Shown here piece after piece: positions 1 through 9,306 of a stretch of 21,004 nt of DNA (the first letter of the stretch is position 1; each line of letters starts with the position of its first letter). This stretch comes from a virus: positions 1 to 21,004 of IMG/VR virus record IMGVR_UViG_3300013132_000313. One strand, given 5' to 3'. Under the pieces are notes generated by a model. It made no database searches. It saw nothing but the letters and a program-made list of their open reading frames with translations, and was not told the origin of the DNA. The translations under genes were made by a program, and so were the position numbers.

Positions 1-1712
1 AAGATTACCGCCATAACATTTCTAATTGTTGGTACAAATCCAAGTGGTGTGTTTTTTTGTTTTATTAATTTTGCGAGCGACTCTGTTAAAGCCTTTTCAA
101 TTTCAGTTCTTTTAGTTGCCAAAATTTTTGACATTTCATCCATTAAATCTACGAACCTTTCTTTTCCGTTAAAAATAAAATAAACACTTTTTGGTACTAA
201 CTCTCCGTCTTCATTTTTAAAACTAGTTCCTTGTGTCTTATTAACCTTTTCAAATTCTGCGGCTAACTTATTAAGAGCTTCTTGGTCAGGTTGTGCGTTA
301 TTTTTTCTTTGTTTATAAGTTTCCGTAAAATCAATTGAGTCACTTTCTAATAACTCTTCAAATAAAAATATTTTAGTGGTAACTTTGTTTGTAATTTCAC
401 AAGGGGTAACTTTACCGTCTATGGTATAAGAACCCCCCTCACCACAAGTTTCATTAGATTTTAATTTTTCATTATAAAATTGAATTATTTTAGTTAGTTC
501 TGAAATTGCGGTGTCTGTACTTACTTTAGCGGCCTCAAATTCTTTTTTAAATGTATATATTTTAGTTTTATTTTCATTTTTTAATATGAAAAATGACTCA
601 GTGTCAATCCATTTCTTAAACCAAGAATCATAATAATCTATAACATCTCCACGATATTTTCCTAAATTATCTTTATATTCGGAAAGATTAGTTAGCGGGT
701 CTAAATTGGCCTTTGTAAAAGTTTCTAATATTTCAGTAATAAATTGGTCTAACCTTTTTTGCATTTGAACTACGGTTATCTCAGGAAAATCGTCAGGTAT
801 TAAACCTTTTGACTTATATTCAGAATATACCTCTTTAATTTTTTGAGTTCCGTATCTAACAACTTGAGTTTTAACTGTTTTATCTTTATTTAAAGTTACC
901 TGAGGACCTCCCGTTGTATTTTTTGGACTTGTTTGTACCGTAGATTTATACATTCTAGGTACTGCCATTAGGGATGCTATCGACACTTCAGATATCATAC
1001 TGTATTTGTATGAGAACAATGTTAAATCAATTTCAAAATTTCCTGTTCCAGGATTATAAGACGAATTAAAATCTTGTAACATTAAGGGCAATCTTAAAGC
1101 TTTACCATAGTACCCTTTAATCGTTAAATAGAATAATGGATATGGTAAATTAAAAAATGCCGAATAAGGAGAATCATTACCACTTTCAAATAATGCTTTA
1201 CCCTTAATATCTTCTAATTTTATTGTTATTACAGGCTCAAAATCCAACCCTTGTTTAACACTAATTGATTTAATTCCTAACAAACCGTTGTCAGTCGCTT
1301 TAAACTCTTTGTTAGACATTGTGGACTGATTATAATAATACTGTTCAGTTTTATCTGATTTAAAAGGCGGTACAACCGATATTTTTCTTTGGTTAACTCC
1401 TTCACCTTTTAATGTGTCTTTACCGGTTATTTCATCGGTATAAGCGTTGTCAATAAAAGTTTTTTCTCCCGGATTTAAAAAATTAATAGAACTTACAGAT
1501 ATTGTCCTAAGATTATCTGAATTTGACGCACCAACAATAAGTTTTGTTCTTGGTAATACTTTACATTCTAAATTAGCATACATGACTAAGTCTTCATGTC
1601 TAATTAATCTTTCTTTAGCCCTACCATTTTCATCAATAACCTTGTTTGGGTCAATTATCGAAATGTTATTGTAATCAAATTCGACTAATATGTTTTCAGC
1701 GTTATCTGCCAT
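1..1712 (-). CDS. Baseplate-type structural protein, 3' end outside window
   Basis: About 570 residues are visible from the ATG at 1712 (MADNAENILVEF) and the frame stays open to the left edge, so the C-terminus is missing. No signal peptide or membrane segment is visible. Residues about 140-260 contain a beta-rich stretch with LPYPLFYLTIKGYYGKALRL, then GNFEIDLTLFSYKYSMISEV. I associate this kind of segment with structural/baseplate proteins of marine T4-like phages, but I cannot match it to a named T4 protein. The rest is Lys/Glu-rich and probably helical. The start overlaps the end of the gp53-like gene by 11 bases, so the two are probably translationally coupled. There is no Shine-Dalgarno sequence. 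The position downstream of tape measure and hub genes supports a baseplate role; the exact part is unknown. Confidence 0.6.
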   Translation of the reverse strand, partial: MADNAENILVEFDYNNISIIDPNKVIDENGRAKERLIRHEDLVMYANLECKVLPRTKLIVGASNSDNLRTISVSSINFLNPGEKTFIDNAYTDEITGKDTLKGEGVNQRKISVVPPFKSDKTEQYYYNQSTMSNKEFKATDNGLLGIKSISVKQGLDFEPVITIKLEDIKGKALFESGNDSPYSAFFNLPYPLFYLTIKGYYGKALRLPLMLQDFNSSYNPGTGNFEIDLTLFSYKYSMISEVSIASLMAVPRMYKSTVQTSPKNTTGGPQVTLNKDKTVKTQVVRYGTQKIKEVYSEYKSKGLIPDDFPEITVVQMQKRLDQFITEILETFTKANLDPLTNLSEYKDNLGKYRGDVIDYYDSWFKKWIDTESFFILKNENKTKIYTFKKEFEAAKVSTDTAISELTKIIQFYNEKLKSNETCGEGGSYTIDGKVTPCEITNKVTTKIFLFEELLESDSIDFTETYKQRKNNAQPDQEALNKLAAEFEKVNKTQGTSFKNEDGELVPKSVYFIFNGKERFVDLMDEMSKILATKRTEIEKALTESLAKLIKQKNTPLGFVPTIRNVMAVI

Positions 1713-2028
1713 AATAGTAAAAATGTAAATTTAACTCTGCATTGTAATCTTGTAAAGAAGATAGTAATGGGAATGGTATGTTTAATACCGCACCATCATT
1801 AATATTCCATTCTAATCCTCCGTATCTTGGGTTAGCGGCCATAATTAACCAGCCAAAAGTTGGCGAACCATAAAATTGTTGAGACACTTTATCCAATCTT
1901 GATTGGTCTATTTTATAGATATATTTTTTATCTGTTGTTTTTTCGGGTATCTTAACGTACGGCACAACGGTTTGTTGTCCATTAGTTAAAAATGTTTCAT
2001 ATCTATTATATACTTGTCTTTTTCCCAT
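1702..2028 (-). CDS. LysM-like baseplate wedge protein (T4 gp53-type)
   Basis: This is a 108-residue protein. Residues about 36-85 form a LysM-like module: YIYKIDQSRLDKVSQQFYGS, then a Trp-containing helix (GWLIMAANP) and a short hydrophobic C-terminal strand. The pattern 'Y.I....RLD..S..FYG....W.I...N' is typical of phage baseplate proteins related to T4 gp53, which joins adjacent wedges; T4 gp53 is longer. I chose the ATG at 2028. The frame could open 15 bases upstream at a TTG (2043), but that lies inside the preceding gene, and the ATG sits just after that gene's TAA. It is tightly coupled to the 1691-residue protein upstream and overlaps the next gene by 11 bases. The LysM fold call is firm; gp53 equivalence is an inference from fold and context. 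Confidence 0.68.
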   Translation of the reverse strand: MGKRQVYNRYETFLTNGQQTVVPYVKIPEKTTDKKYIYKIDQSRLDKVSQQFYGSPTFGWLIMAANPRYGGLEWNINDGAVLNIPFPLLSSLQDYNAELNLHFYYYGR

Positions 2029-2029
2029 T

Positions 2030-5000
2030 TTACTTAAAATCAAATTTAAATTTACCCTCCCATGTTTTAGTGTCCGAATTTACATCTACATCTTTCCAAA
2101 CATTGTTAACCAAATTTTCTTTTTCTGTTTTTTTGTCTGTTGGTATTATTGTTGTGTATTTAAATTTCCTAACTTTATTTGGTGAAAAAATATCTACTTT
2201 TTCAAAATCAATGAAGGCTTGTTTTTCTTTTATATTTTTAAAATATTTTTTTTGTTCTTTTAATTCTTCATCAACAACAACTTTAAACTCATCACAAATT
2301 TTTTCTAATTTTTTTTCAAACTTATTTACGTCTTTTAACCCTTCTCTTAATAAGAAATTAAGAAATTCAGTTAAATTATTTTTATCTGAAAAAACTCGAC
2401 ACATAACCATGTAAAATCTTTTATCTTGTAATGTTAAACTATTTAATTTTTGAGATAACGGTTTAAAATTTCCAGCACCTTCTTTTGTTTTTGGATAAAT
2501 TTCTGATAATAAAAATATGTCTGGTAATCTAATAAATTCATTAAATTTATTATAGTTAATTCCTAGATTTTCATAATCCAATCTTAACTCTTTTAAAGTA
2601 CTATTAACCCCTGTTGGCGGGTTAGATTGAGTTACTTCATTTGTTCCTTCTACTAAATAAACAAATGGTTTGCCGTTTTCTAAAATTTTACCATCAGTTC
2701 TTGAATTAACAACGTTTAATTTTCTAAAGTTCTGTATCATATCTTGTTGAAAGATTGTAAAAGTCTTAACATTATCAAAAATCGCGGAATTAAATTCATT
2801 TAAATGATTTGTAACAAACGCCTCTAAATTATACCTTAATCTCTCAATATCTGCATCAGTAAACATGTTTAAATCTTTTATTTTTTTAATAATAAAATTA
2901 TTAAACCCTGTTTTAATGTCTTCAATCACCTTTTCACCTAAAAAATTTAATTTATTACCTAAATTAACCGGACTTCCAAAAATTTCAACTTCTTTAGTAT
3001 CAGGACTAGAGTTATCATCCTCTTTAGCCAATAAAAAATTACCTTTTGTGTATTGTCTTTCTGTTGTCACTAATTGCCAAATTCCATAGTTATACTGTTC
3101 TGATATTTTTTCCGCAGTATTATAAACATTAGTAAAATACTGTTTAGACAAGGATAATGTTTGGTCAACAACTTTTTGATATGTTGTAAATCCAGTCTCT
3201 CCCGCTCCGGTTGTATCAGTAATTGGTACTGTTGTTGCAATATCACCGATAGTTTTACCACCTCTTCTTTCAGGTTGTGTTTGAGTTTGGTTTTGTTCTG
3301 CAACTATTTCTTTTTCAAAAATTTCGTTGAATATTTCTTGGTCTAATTTAGAAGTGTCTTCTGTCCAAACCGCTCTTTCATCATAGATTTCGGTATTTGC
3401 ATAATAATTAAAAGACAACGCATTTTGTAATTGTTCCACCGGTCTTGCTAGTCCGTGACCTCCAATAAAATCAAATGATAATGTAACCTTAGCAATCATT
3501 GGTTGAACTCCAATACCTTCAGGATTTAAATCAAATAGAAGCGGGTCATAGGTTATTTGTAAATTTCTAGGGATAATTTTTGTATGGTAAAAATCTCCAA
3601 TTCTTAAAATTAAAATTGGTGGTGCCCCAAATGCGGTGTTTAAAGCATCATTATGTTTTGGTTTACCATCAGGACCTATTACAGGAATAGTCTCTCCAGG
3701 TCTAACGCATTGATTTAAAAAAGTAAGTCTTGCATTTAACCCTTCAGGTGTCATAGAATGAAACACAGGGTTAAAGTATTTTAGTTTTTCTCTGATTGAA
3801 TCGTAAACAAATGGAGAACTTTCTTTAATCATTTCAAAATAATCACATTCGGATAATAATCGTCTTAAAATTTTTTTGCCAATCCCATCTTTTAATTTTT
3901 TCTTCACATCAATTATAGGTCTTGGTGGTGGGGGTATAATATATTTAGGGTCTTCAAGTCCTACGGTTGTTGGCTCGGGAGTTATTGTGGTTGTTATATT
4001 TTTTGGTGGTGTAGGTTCAGTCTTTTTAGTTACTTTAACTGAAGATATTCTCACTCTTCTACACGCCATCGCGTCTCTAGAATATATGTTTGCCGATTGA
4101 GTGACTTTACCGTTTTTATCTTTTATGTCTGTAGTACAATTAATTTCTTGACCTGAGCCCGATTCTGATTTTGGTATTGTAATACCTTCACCCTCACCTT
4201 CTTCACCAACAATTTCAAAATTTCCGTTTTTGGTGTACGCAGATAATATAGTCTTATTAAAGTATTGTTTAACAGAATCAATTCTTCGTTTTGATAGCGC
4301 AATATTATAATCTTTAGATGATAGGGCAGATGCAGAACCTTTTAAAGTTACTTTTATCTTATTACCTTCTTTAAGAATTTTTTCGGACTGCTTTAAAAAA
4401 GAATTTTCACCATCGGTAAATGTTTTCCAATTAGAAATTACAAAATTATTAAAAAAATCATTAGTGTCTTTTTGTTGTGAATTATCACCAAATAAACCTT
4501 TTGACGTGTCTTCGTATTTTTTTATATTTGCTTGTGATGTGTATGACTGATATGAAATATCAAAGGAAACATCTGCGGTGGTTGAGGTTTTGTTTTGAGG
4601 TCCTGGTGTATCGTTTTCAAAATAAAACCCCAAATCAATAAACTTACTTTCGATTTCTGTTACATTTGAGTTAGGCTGTTCTTTAGTGTCTTTTCTATCT
4701 TCTATACCAGCATTTGATGGCGGTACAATATTTTGTTTCGGTATTTGTTCTAACACCCCCTCAATCTCTTCTTTTGTTAATCTTGGTTGTGATATTATTT
4801 CTTGTAATTCTTGTAGTTCACTCATTTTAAATGTGTTGAACTTTTTTGCTAAGGTATATAAATCATATTTAACACATCCGGCAAAAAAAGAATTTAAAAT
4901 AGAATCTATTTTTTGATTGTCGGTATTTTTTAATTGTTTATCCACTAATAAATTTAAAACAGATGGGCTATCAACAATAATTTTCCAACTTAAACTACCT

Positions 5001-7105
5001 GTTCTTGTCGTATCTTTATATGTATAAATTTGTTCTGGTCTACCTAAAAATGGGGTTGCATTCCAATTGGCGGTACTACTATCATTAAAAGAAATATCGT
5101 ATGGCGGAAACCACATAACTCGACCTCCATTAGGTCCTTTTTCGCAGTCAGGTAATTCGTCATAAGTATAACCAGGTCTGCTTGATGTTCTCCAAGCCAA
5201 ATTTTCTAAAGAAAACATATATTTTTTTGCGTAACGCTCTCCCTTATTATTTCTAACAATATTTGTAGAATCCTCACCCTTCATGGGGGCAATATTCAAA
5301 TTATAGGTATTATCTAAAACCGAATAACTAAATCGTCTTCCTTCTTTTGTTATACCATCCGATTTTTGTAAATCAGGGTAAGTATAATAAGGAGTGTCTT
5401 TTGTAAAAACTCTACAATACTCAATACCAACCTCAGTCCCTTCTTTAGATATTGTATTTTCTCCAGTAACACTATCGTAATAATAAATTACTTGAGAACC
5501 TTTTGTCATTTCTTTATACCCATCATTAAAAACTTTGCTAACTTGATTAATTGCGTTACCTACATGTTTTAATCTTGATATTCCTGAAACGTTGTCTGCG
5601 GAATTGATTAATCTTTGGGTTTGGTCTAAAATTGAACCTTTTTTAAATTCTACCGATGTTGATTCTCCTTTAGTGTAGTCGCTTTTAACTTCATTGAATT
5701 CTGAATCGATGTCTCCGTCACCTCCTCCAATGGTCGCTCTATATCCTGCAGAATTTTTTCTTGATGGTGATGTCCAAACAAAACTACCCCCAATACCTCC
5801 GGCATTTATTGACGGTTTTGCCGCAAGACCAAAATTAATCTTACTTTGATTTCCTTCATATAAAATACCAAGTTCGGATGGTCCATAAACAGGTGTTTGT
5901 GTTTGTCTTCCAAATTGGTCTACAGGTATTTGATTTGGTGGCGAATTTATTGTTGATGGTTCGGAATTTTTAGAACCAACATAATAACCTCCTTTAGAAC
6001 CTGATAATAAAGAAAGTGCGGTTTGAACTATTGTTTGACCAATACCTAATATACCACCAAAAGTTCTATCGTAAGCCGGTTGATATCTATTATAATCTAA
6101 AGTATTAAACAATACAGACCTTTGTCCATTCCCTGTATTTGCAATAAATATTTGAGATGGGTTTCTTCTTAGATTCAATATAGGACCTAAAAACCCACCT
6201 GTTAATGAGTTTATAACATTTAACGCGGTTGATGTTTGACTTGTTTGAACTCCTCCTTTTGTATTTTCTTCAAAATAATCTCCTGGTATTGGTGACACCG
6301 GAAAATAAGTCCCTGATAGTTTTAATGCTAATGCACCTGCCCTTGCCAATGGTGTTTCAGGTACGGTGATTGTATAATCTTTTCTTATTAAAGGTTGTTT
6401 TCCAGACACCAATAAAGACGCCTCAAATGGGTCTTGTAACGCGTTCAAATTAACTAATCCAATGGTTGAACGATAAATTTCGGACGCAATTCTTTCTTGG
6501 AACGCAAATTTTAATCTTTCCGCACCTAATTTAGCAATAAAAGAGTCTTCGGATAAAGGACCGTTTGTCCCTGTTGGGTTGTTTTCTAATAGTATTGAAT
6601 ACGGTGAATATGTTGAGGGTTCAAAGCTAGGTGGACTCCAATACGGTTGATGTATTGCGTCGGGCATTTCAATATCGGTAACAATGACCATGTTATTAAA
6701 CCCACCAACCGGCCCAAATGTATTGGCATTGTATGCGGTATTAATATTAAATTCGTTAACAATATCTAATCTTGTATCTCTAGTCTCATTTGTTTGATAA
6801 TATTCTCCTTCGTTAGTTGTTAGAGTATTGGCATTTAAATTATAATATTTCCAACTATTGATATCGTAACCACTATCAGGTGCGAATTTGTTTAACACTT
6901 TATTATCGTTAGCAAAAACATCTTGACCAATTAAATTATTTGGTGAATCGATTACATTATAAACGGAAATTGTTGGTTCGTAAGTTACCTGACCAACTGA
7001 AGGTGTATAAGTACCAGGAACATTATACGGCGGTAAATTTCTAGCAATTAAATCGTTTCTAAAAGTTTGTGTTGACGCAAAAGATAATTGTGGTCTTGTT
7101 GGCAT
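2030..7105 (-). CDS. Giant baseplate/tail structural protein with internal OmpA-like domain
   Basis: This 1691-residue protein lies directly downstream of the tape measure. Visible segments are: (1) residues 1-280, rich in Asn, Tyr and Pro, with an amphipathic stretch ERLKFAFQERIASEIYRS near 200; (2) about 655-710, containing RVMWFPPYDISFND, then TRTGSLSWKIIVDSPS, which I have seen in structural proteins of T4-like phages; (3) about 880-1020, an OmpA-like domain with KVTLKGSAS, DYNIALSKRRIDSVKQYF and the closing ACRRVRI, the fold that binds peptidoglycan in OmpA/Pal proteins; (4) a Pro/Thr linker; (5) about 1160-1240 with ILRIGDFYHTKIIPRNL and FIGGHGLARPVEQLQNALSF; (6) a long helical, Lys/Glu-rich C-terminus. 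No signal peptide is present. It probably forms part of the baseplate hub or its periphery. Gene position resembles T4 genes 27/48/54, but I see no clear homology to them. A TATTTATA box lies 15 bases before the ATG. Confidence 0.7.
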   Translation of the reverse strand: MPTRPQLSFASTQTFRNDLIARNLPPYNVPGTYTPSVGQVTYEPTISVYNVIDSPNNLIGQDVFANDNKVLNKFAPDSGYDINSWKYYNLNANTLTTNEGEYYQTNETRDTRLDIVNEFNINTAYNANTFGPVGGFNNMVIVTDIEMPDAIHQPYWSPPSFEPSTYSPYSILLENNPTGTNGPLSEDSFIAKLGAERLKFAFQERIASEIYRSTIGLVNLNALQDPFEASLLVSGKQPLIRKDYTITVPETPLARAGALALKLSGTYFPVSPIPGDYFEENTKGGVQTSQTSTALNVINSLTGGFLGPILNLRRNPSQIFIANTGNGQRSVLFNTLDYNRYQPAYDRTFGGILGIGQTIVQTALSLLSGSKGGYYVGSKNSEPSTINSPPNQIPVDQFGRQTQTPVYGPSELGILYEGNQSKINFGLAAKPSINAGGIGGSFVWTSPSRKNSAGYRATIGGGDGDIDSEFNEVKSDYTKGESTSVEFKKGSILDQTQRLINSADNVSGISRLKHVGNAINQVSKVFNDGYKEMTKGSQVIYYYDSVTGENTISKEGTEVGIEYCRVFTKDTPYYTYPDLQKSDGITKEGRRFSYSVLDNTYNLNIAPMKGEDSTNIVRNNKGERYAKKYMFSLENLAWRTSSRPGYTYDELPDCEKGPNGGRVMWFPPYDISFNDSSTANWNATPFLGRPEQIYTYKDTTRTGSLSWKIIVDSPSVLNLLVDKQLKNTDNQKIDSILNSFFAGCVKYDLYTLAKKFNTFKMSELQELQEIISQPRLTKEEIEGVLEQIPKQNIVPPSNAGIEDRKDTKEQPNSNVTEIESKFIDLGFYFENDTPGPQNKTSTTADVSFDISYQSYTSQANIKKYEDTSKGLFGDNSQQKDTNDFFNNFVISNWKTFTDGENSFLKQSEKILKEGNKIKVTLKGSASALSSKDYNIALSKRRIDSVKQYFNKTILSAYTKNGNFEIVGEEGEGEGITIPKSESGSGQEINCTTDIKDKNGKVTQSANIYSRDAMACRRVRISSVKVTKKTEPTPPKNITTTITPEPTTVGLEDPKYIIPPPPRPIIDVKKKLKDGIGKKILRRLLSECDYFEMIKESSPFVYDSIREKLKYFNPVFHSMTPEGLNARLTFLNQCVRPGETIPVIGPDGKPKHNDALNTAFGAPPILILRIGDFYHTKIIPRNLQITYDPLLFDLNPEGIGVQPMIAKVTLSFDFIGGHGLARPVEQLQNALSFNYYANTEIYDERAVWTEDTSKLDQEIFNEIFEKEIVAEQNQTQTQPERRGGKTIGDIATTVPITDTTGAGETGFTTYQKVVDQTLSLSKQYFTNVYNTAEKISEQYNYGIWQLVTTERQYTKGNFLLAKEDDNSSPDTKEVEIFGSPVNLGNKLNFLGEKVIEDIKTGFNNFIIKKIKDLNMFTDADIERLRYNLEAFVTNHLNEFNSAIFDNVKTFTIFQQDMIQNFRKLNVVNSRTDGKILENGKPFVYLVEGTNEVTQSNPPTGVNSTLKELRLDYENLGINYNKFNEFIRLPDIFLLSEIYPKTKEGAGNFKPLSQKLNSLTLQDKRFYMVMCRVFSDKNNLTEFLNFLLREGLKDVNKFEKKLEKICDEFKVVVDEELKEQKKYFKNIKEKQAFIDFEKVDIFSPNKVRKFKYTTIIPTDKKTEKENLVNNVWKDVDVNSDTKTWEGKFKFDFK

Positions 7106-7120
7106 TTATCTAATTTTATA

Positions 7121-7128
7121 TATAAATA
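7121..7128 (-). promoter_or_regulatory. TATTTATA box before giant baseplate gene
   Basis: In minus sense TATTTATA is followed by TATAAAA and lies 15 bases before the ATG at 7105. It is one of nine such boxes in sense orientation in this window. It is nearly identical to the flanks of the tube-gene box (TATTTATATATAAA). Confidence 0.4.
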
Positions 7129-7160
7129 GGTAAATCTATATTTTTTTTTAAAAAAGTTAA

Positions 7161-9083
7161 TTATGTCAAATTAAAATTTGAGGTAACCTCTTTCATTTTT
7201 CCAATAAATTCTTGAACAAAAAGAGTGTCTTTCATTGTTTTTTTAACTATTTCAGTATCTATTTGTGGGGGAGCATCTATTTTAATTGTAATGTCTATTT
7301 TTCCTTCACCAGTTCCTACTTTCTTCTCTGAAGAAACCACTTCAGGTTTTTTATTTGCCATATCCGTAATTGTAGTTTCTATGGGTTCTGATTTTGACAC
7401 CGATTTTAAATTTTCTAATTTTGTTATCATTTCTGATAATCCGGTACCAACATATAAATCATCCTCTTTTAATGTTTTAAATGTTCCCATTTTAGGACTA
7501 ATTATCGCATCTTCAATGTCGAAGATATTTTTAGCTGCGTCAACTATTTGTTGTAACGAGGCTAAATTAACTCCGCCGGTTTGGATGATTCCAAAACTTG
7601 CTTGTCCAAGGTTTGAAATCTTTTCTGTAATTTCTATAATATTTTCTTTGGCATCTATAATGTCATGGTCATTTGCCAAATTTTTTATCGCCGTTCCCAA
7701 GTCGTTAAAATTATTTATTTGTGTGGGGTCAGGAAATCTATTATCAATTTTTTGTGTTATTCCAAAAGTACCTTTTTCTTTTGTCATTTTATCAAACACT
7801 TTTTCGGAACCTGTTTTAACTGTTTTACCCAAACCCCTCGTAATTGCCTCACCTTCTTTAGACGCCGCGAAGGACGCCGGAATTACTCCTGTAAATAATG
7901 CGATACCTGTGTTTATTTCTCCTAACACATCTAATTGACTTTCTTGAATCTCCTCAATGCTTTTTGGTTTTGCGGCGTCTAAGAGTGTTTCAATACCTTT
8001 TTGACCTTCTTTACTTGCGTTGGCTAACGCTTTATCCAACTCCATTTCTTCACCATTAACGGTAATCATCATCTTACCCTCTTTCATTTCCGCCAAGTTG
8101 ACCAACATTTGTTTTTGTTCTTCATCAACAAAACTTGGAAATTTAATTTTCTCCATCTTCATCGCGGTTTCCGCGCTTGACAAAGCCATTTTTTGTAAAG
8201 TACCTTGCGACAATCCCAAAGATTTTTCAATTTCTCTCATTTGTCTTTTGGCGCCAGGTAAAATTTCAAATTGTCCCTTTTCATTTAACTGAACAAATTG
8301 TTTTGACATTTCGGCAATTTGTCTTTGTAATTCTTCAGGGTCATTTTCCGCCATATTCATTAAATTAAGCGGGTCTAAAAGTTCTGATTGTGTAACACCT
8401 AATCTTTGTAATTCGGCGGCCATTTTAATCGCTCCTTCAGGATTAAAAGCTTTTTCTGCGGTTTGCATAATTTGAGTCATATCTATTCTCATGGAAGTTG
8501 CGTGTGCCGCCATTCTAGCCAAACCATCAACACCGTCTTTAAAATTATAATAATTTAAATTTTTTAAATTTGCAACAACCGCCGCGGATACTGCCTGTGC
8601 GTTCACACCTTGTTGTCTTGCAACATTTACAACATCACCCATTTTTTTACCTGCTTCAAGAGCAGAAACTCCAATGTCTTTAAAACCTCCGACCATTGTT
8701 TTTACCTCAACTCCAGATACTTTTGTCGCGGCAAATAATTCTTTTTGAGCTTCAGTACCTAAAGTAATATTTCTACCTAATTCTTTGGGTACCGCAATTT
8801 GATTGGCGAATAAATCATCGTAAGTCGCCCCTAATTTAAAAGCTTCATCTCTTGAAGCAACTATCGCTTTTTTAATACCTAATACCTGTTCTTGTCCAAC
8901 TCCAAAACTTTTGGCAACTTCCATCGCCTTAATATCCATACCTCCAAGATATCCAAGGATGTCAGATTGGGATGATGCAATACTTTTAAATTTTTCTGAT
9001 AAACTAGATAGACTAAATAAATCGGATAATCCGGTTATTTTGGGTTGTTCATTAATTCCTGACGTACTTGAGTTAGACTGCAT
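7161..9083 (-). CDS. Tail tape measure protein
   Basis: This 640-residue, mostly helical, Ala/Lys/Glu/Met-rich protein begins MQSNSSTSGINEQ. It contains heptad-like stretches (MAAELQRLGVTQSELLDPLN; NDPEELQRQIAEMSKQFVQL) and one Gly/Ala hydrophobic segment near residue 395 (GIALFTGVIPASFAAS), all usual in tape measures. Tape measures fill the tail tube and set its length at about 0.15 nm per residue. 640 residues would give roughly 95 nm, close to the T4 tail (gp29 is 590 residues). It sits after the gp26/gp51-like assembly gene and before the giant baseplate protein, the expected slot. The C-terminus is beta-rich (GEGKIDITIKIDAPPQIDTE). A TATTTATT box lies 17 bases before the ATG. The long plus-strand frame opposite (7225-7938) is a shadow. 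Confidence 0.82.
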   Translation of the reverse strand: MQSNSSTSGINEQPKITGLSDLFSLSSLSEKFKSIASSQSDILGYLGGMDIKAMEVAKSFGVGQEQVLGIKKAIVASRDEAFKLGATYDDLFANQIAVPKELGRNITLGTEAQKELFAATKVSGVEVKTMVGGFKDIGVSALEAGKKMGDVVNVARQQGVNAQAVSAAVVANLKNLNYYNFKDGVDGLARMAAHATSMRIDMTQIMQTAEKAFNPEGAIKMAAELQRLGVTQSELLDPLNLMNMAENDPEELQRQIAEMSKQFVQLNEKGQFEILPGAKRQMREIEKSLGLSQGTLQKMALSSAETAMKMEKIKFPSFVDEEQKQMLVNLAEMKEGKMMITVNGEEMELDKALANASKEGQKGIETLLDAAKPKSIEEIQESQLDVLGEINTGIALFTGVIPASFAASKEGEAITRGLGKTVKTGSEKVFDKMTKEKGTFGITQKIDNRFPDPTQINNFNDLGTAIKNLANDHDIIDAKENIIEITEKISNLGQASFGIIQTGGVNLASLQQIVDAAKNIFDIEDAIISPKMGTFKTLKEDDLYVGTGLSEMITKLENLKSVSKSEPIETTITDMANKKPEVVSSEKKVGTGEGKIDITIKIDAPPQIDTEIVKKTMKDTLFVQEFIGKMKEVTSNFNLT

Positions 9084-9100
9084 AATATTTTAAGTTTTAT

Positions 9101-9108
9101 AATAAATA
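9101..9108 (-). promoter_or_regulatory. TATTTATT box before tape measure gene
   Basis: In minus sense TATTTATTATAAAA, 17 bases before the ATG at 9083. One-base variant of the shared box. Confidence 0.38.
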
Positions 9109-9117
9109 GACAATTAT

Positions 9118-9306
9118 TTAATTTTTTGGTTGGTTATCTTCTATTATTCTATTTATTATGTACTTTCTAATGTAGGTTGGAATAGTGTTAAATTCATTAT
9201 AATTCATTCTAATGAATTTTGCCAAAAAATAATATTCTTCAATTAAATTAATCCTATACTCAAAAGAAAGGCCGAAAAAATTCAACCCCAAAGGTAATAT
9301 TAACAT
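9118..9306 (-). CDS. Small ORF overlapping the hub assembly gene; possible +1 frameshift extension
   Basis: This 62-codon frame overlaps the last 47 bases of the hub assembly gene in the +1 frame. Its coding part looks real from FEYRINLIEEYYFLAKF onward, a compact helical segment ending in KYIINRIIEDNQ. Two expression routes are possible. It may start at the ATG at 9306, which has an AGGAG at 9316-9320 (9-base spacing), unusual in this window where starts generally lack such sites. Alternatively it may be fused to the upstream protein by a +1 shift at TTT-TGA-G (9265-9259), giving ...VEFFRPFF joined to EYRINLIEEYY. The frame is closed by a TAA immediately before the ATG at 9306, so any shift must occur within the overlap. 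In T4, genes 26 and 51 are adjacent, and in siphophages and P2 the tail chaperone genes before the tape measure use frameshifting. Confidence 0.55.
   Translation of the reverse strand: MLILPLGLNFFGLSFEYRINLIEEYYFLAKFIRMNYNEFNTIPTYIRKYIINRIIEDNQPKN
9259..9265 (-). other. Candidate +1 frameshift site TTT-TGA-G
   Basis: In minus-strand sense the hub assembly gene ends TTC TTT TGA followed by G. A Phe-tRNA slipping +1 on TTT-T would bypass the UGA and continue as GAG TAT AGG in the overlapping ORF, much as CUU-UGA works in bacterial prfB. GGG-G and CCT-T, also shift-prone, occur 12-30 bases upstream. No stimulatory Shine-Dalgarno at the prfB distance and no clear downstream pseudoknot are visible. 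This is a prediction. Confidence 0.3.

Noticed and set aside
2028-2043. Longer start (TTG at 2043) for the LysM-like gene
   Set aside because: It would add MILSK inside the upstream gene's tail. The ATG at 2028 directly follows that gene's stop and is the simpler start.
7141-7156. T9-A6 run after the tape measure as a terminator
   Set aside because: It has no GC stem and no loop, and the next gene is only about 55 bases on with its own box. It looks like simple AT-rich spacer.
7225-7938. Long plus-strand open frame (237 codons) opposite the tape measure
   Set aside because: It is antisense to a well-supported tape measure, has an unnatural Ser/Ile/Phe/Pro-rich composition, and has no promoter or start context. 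It is a shadow of the minus-strand codon usage.
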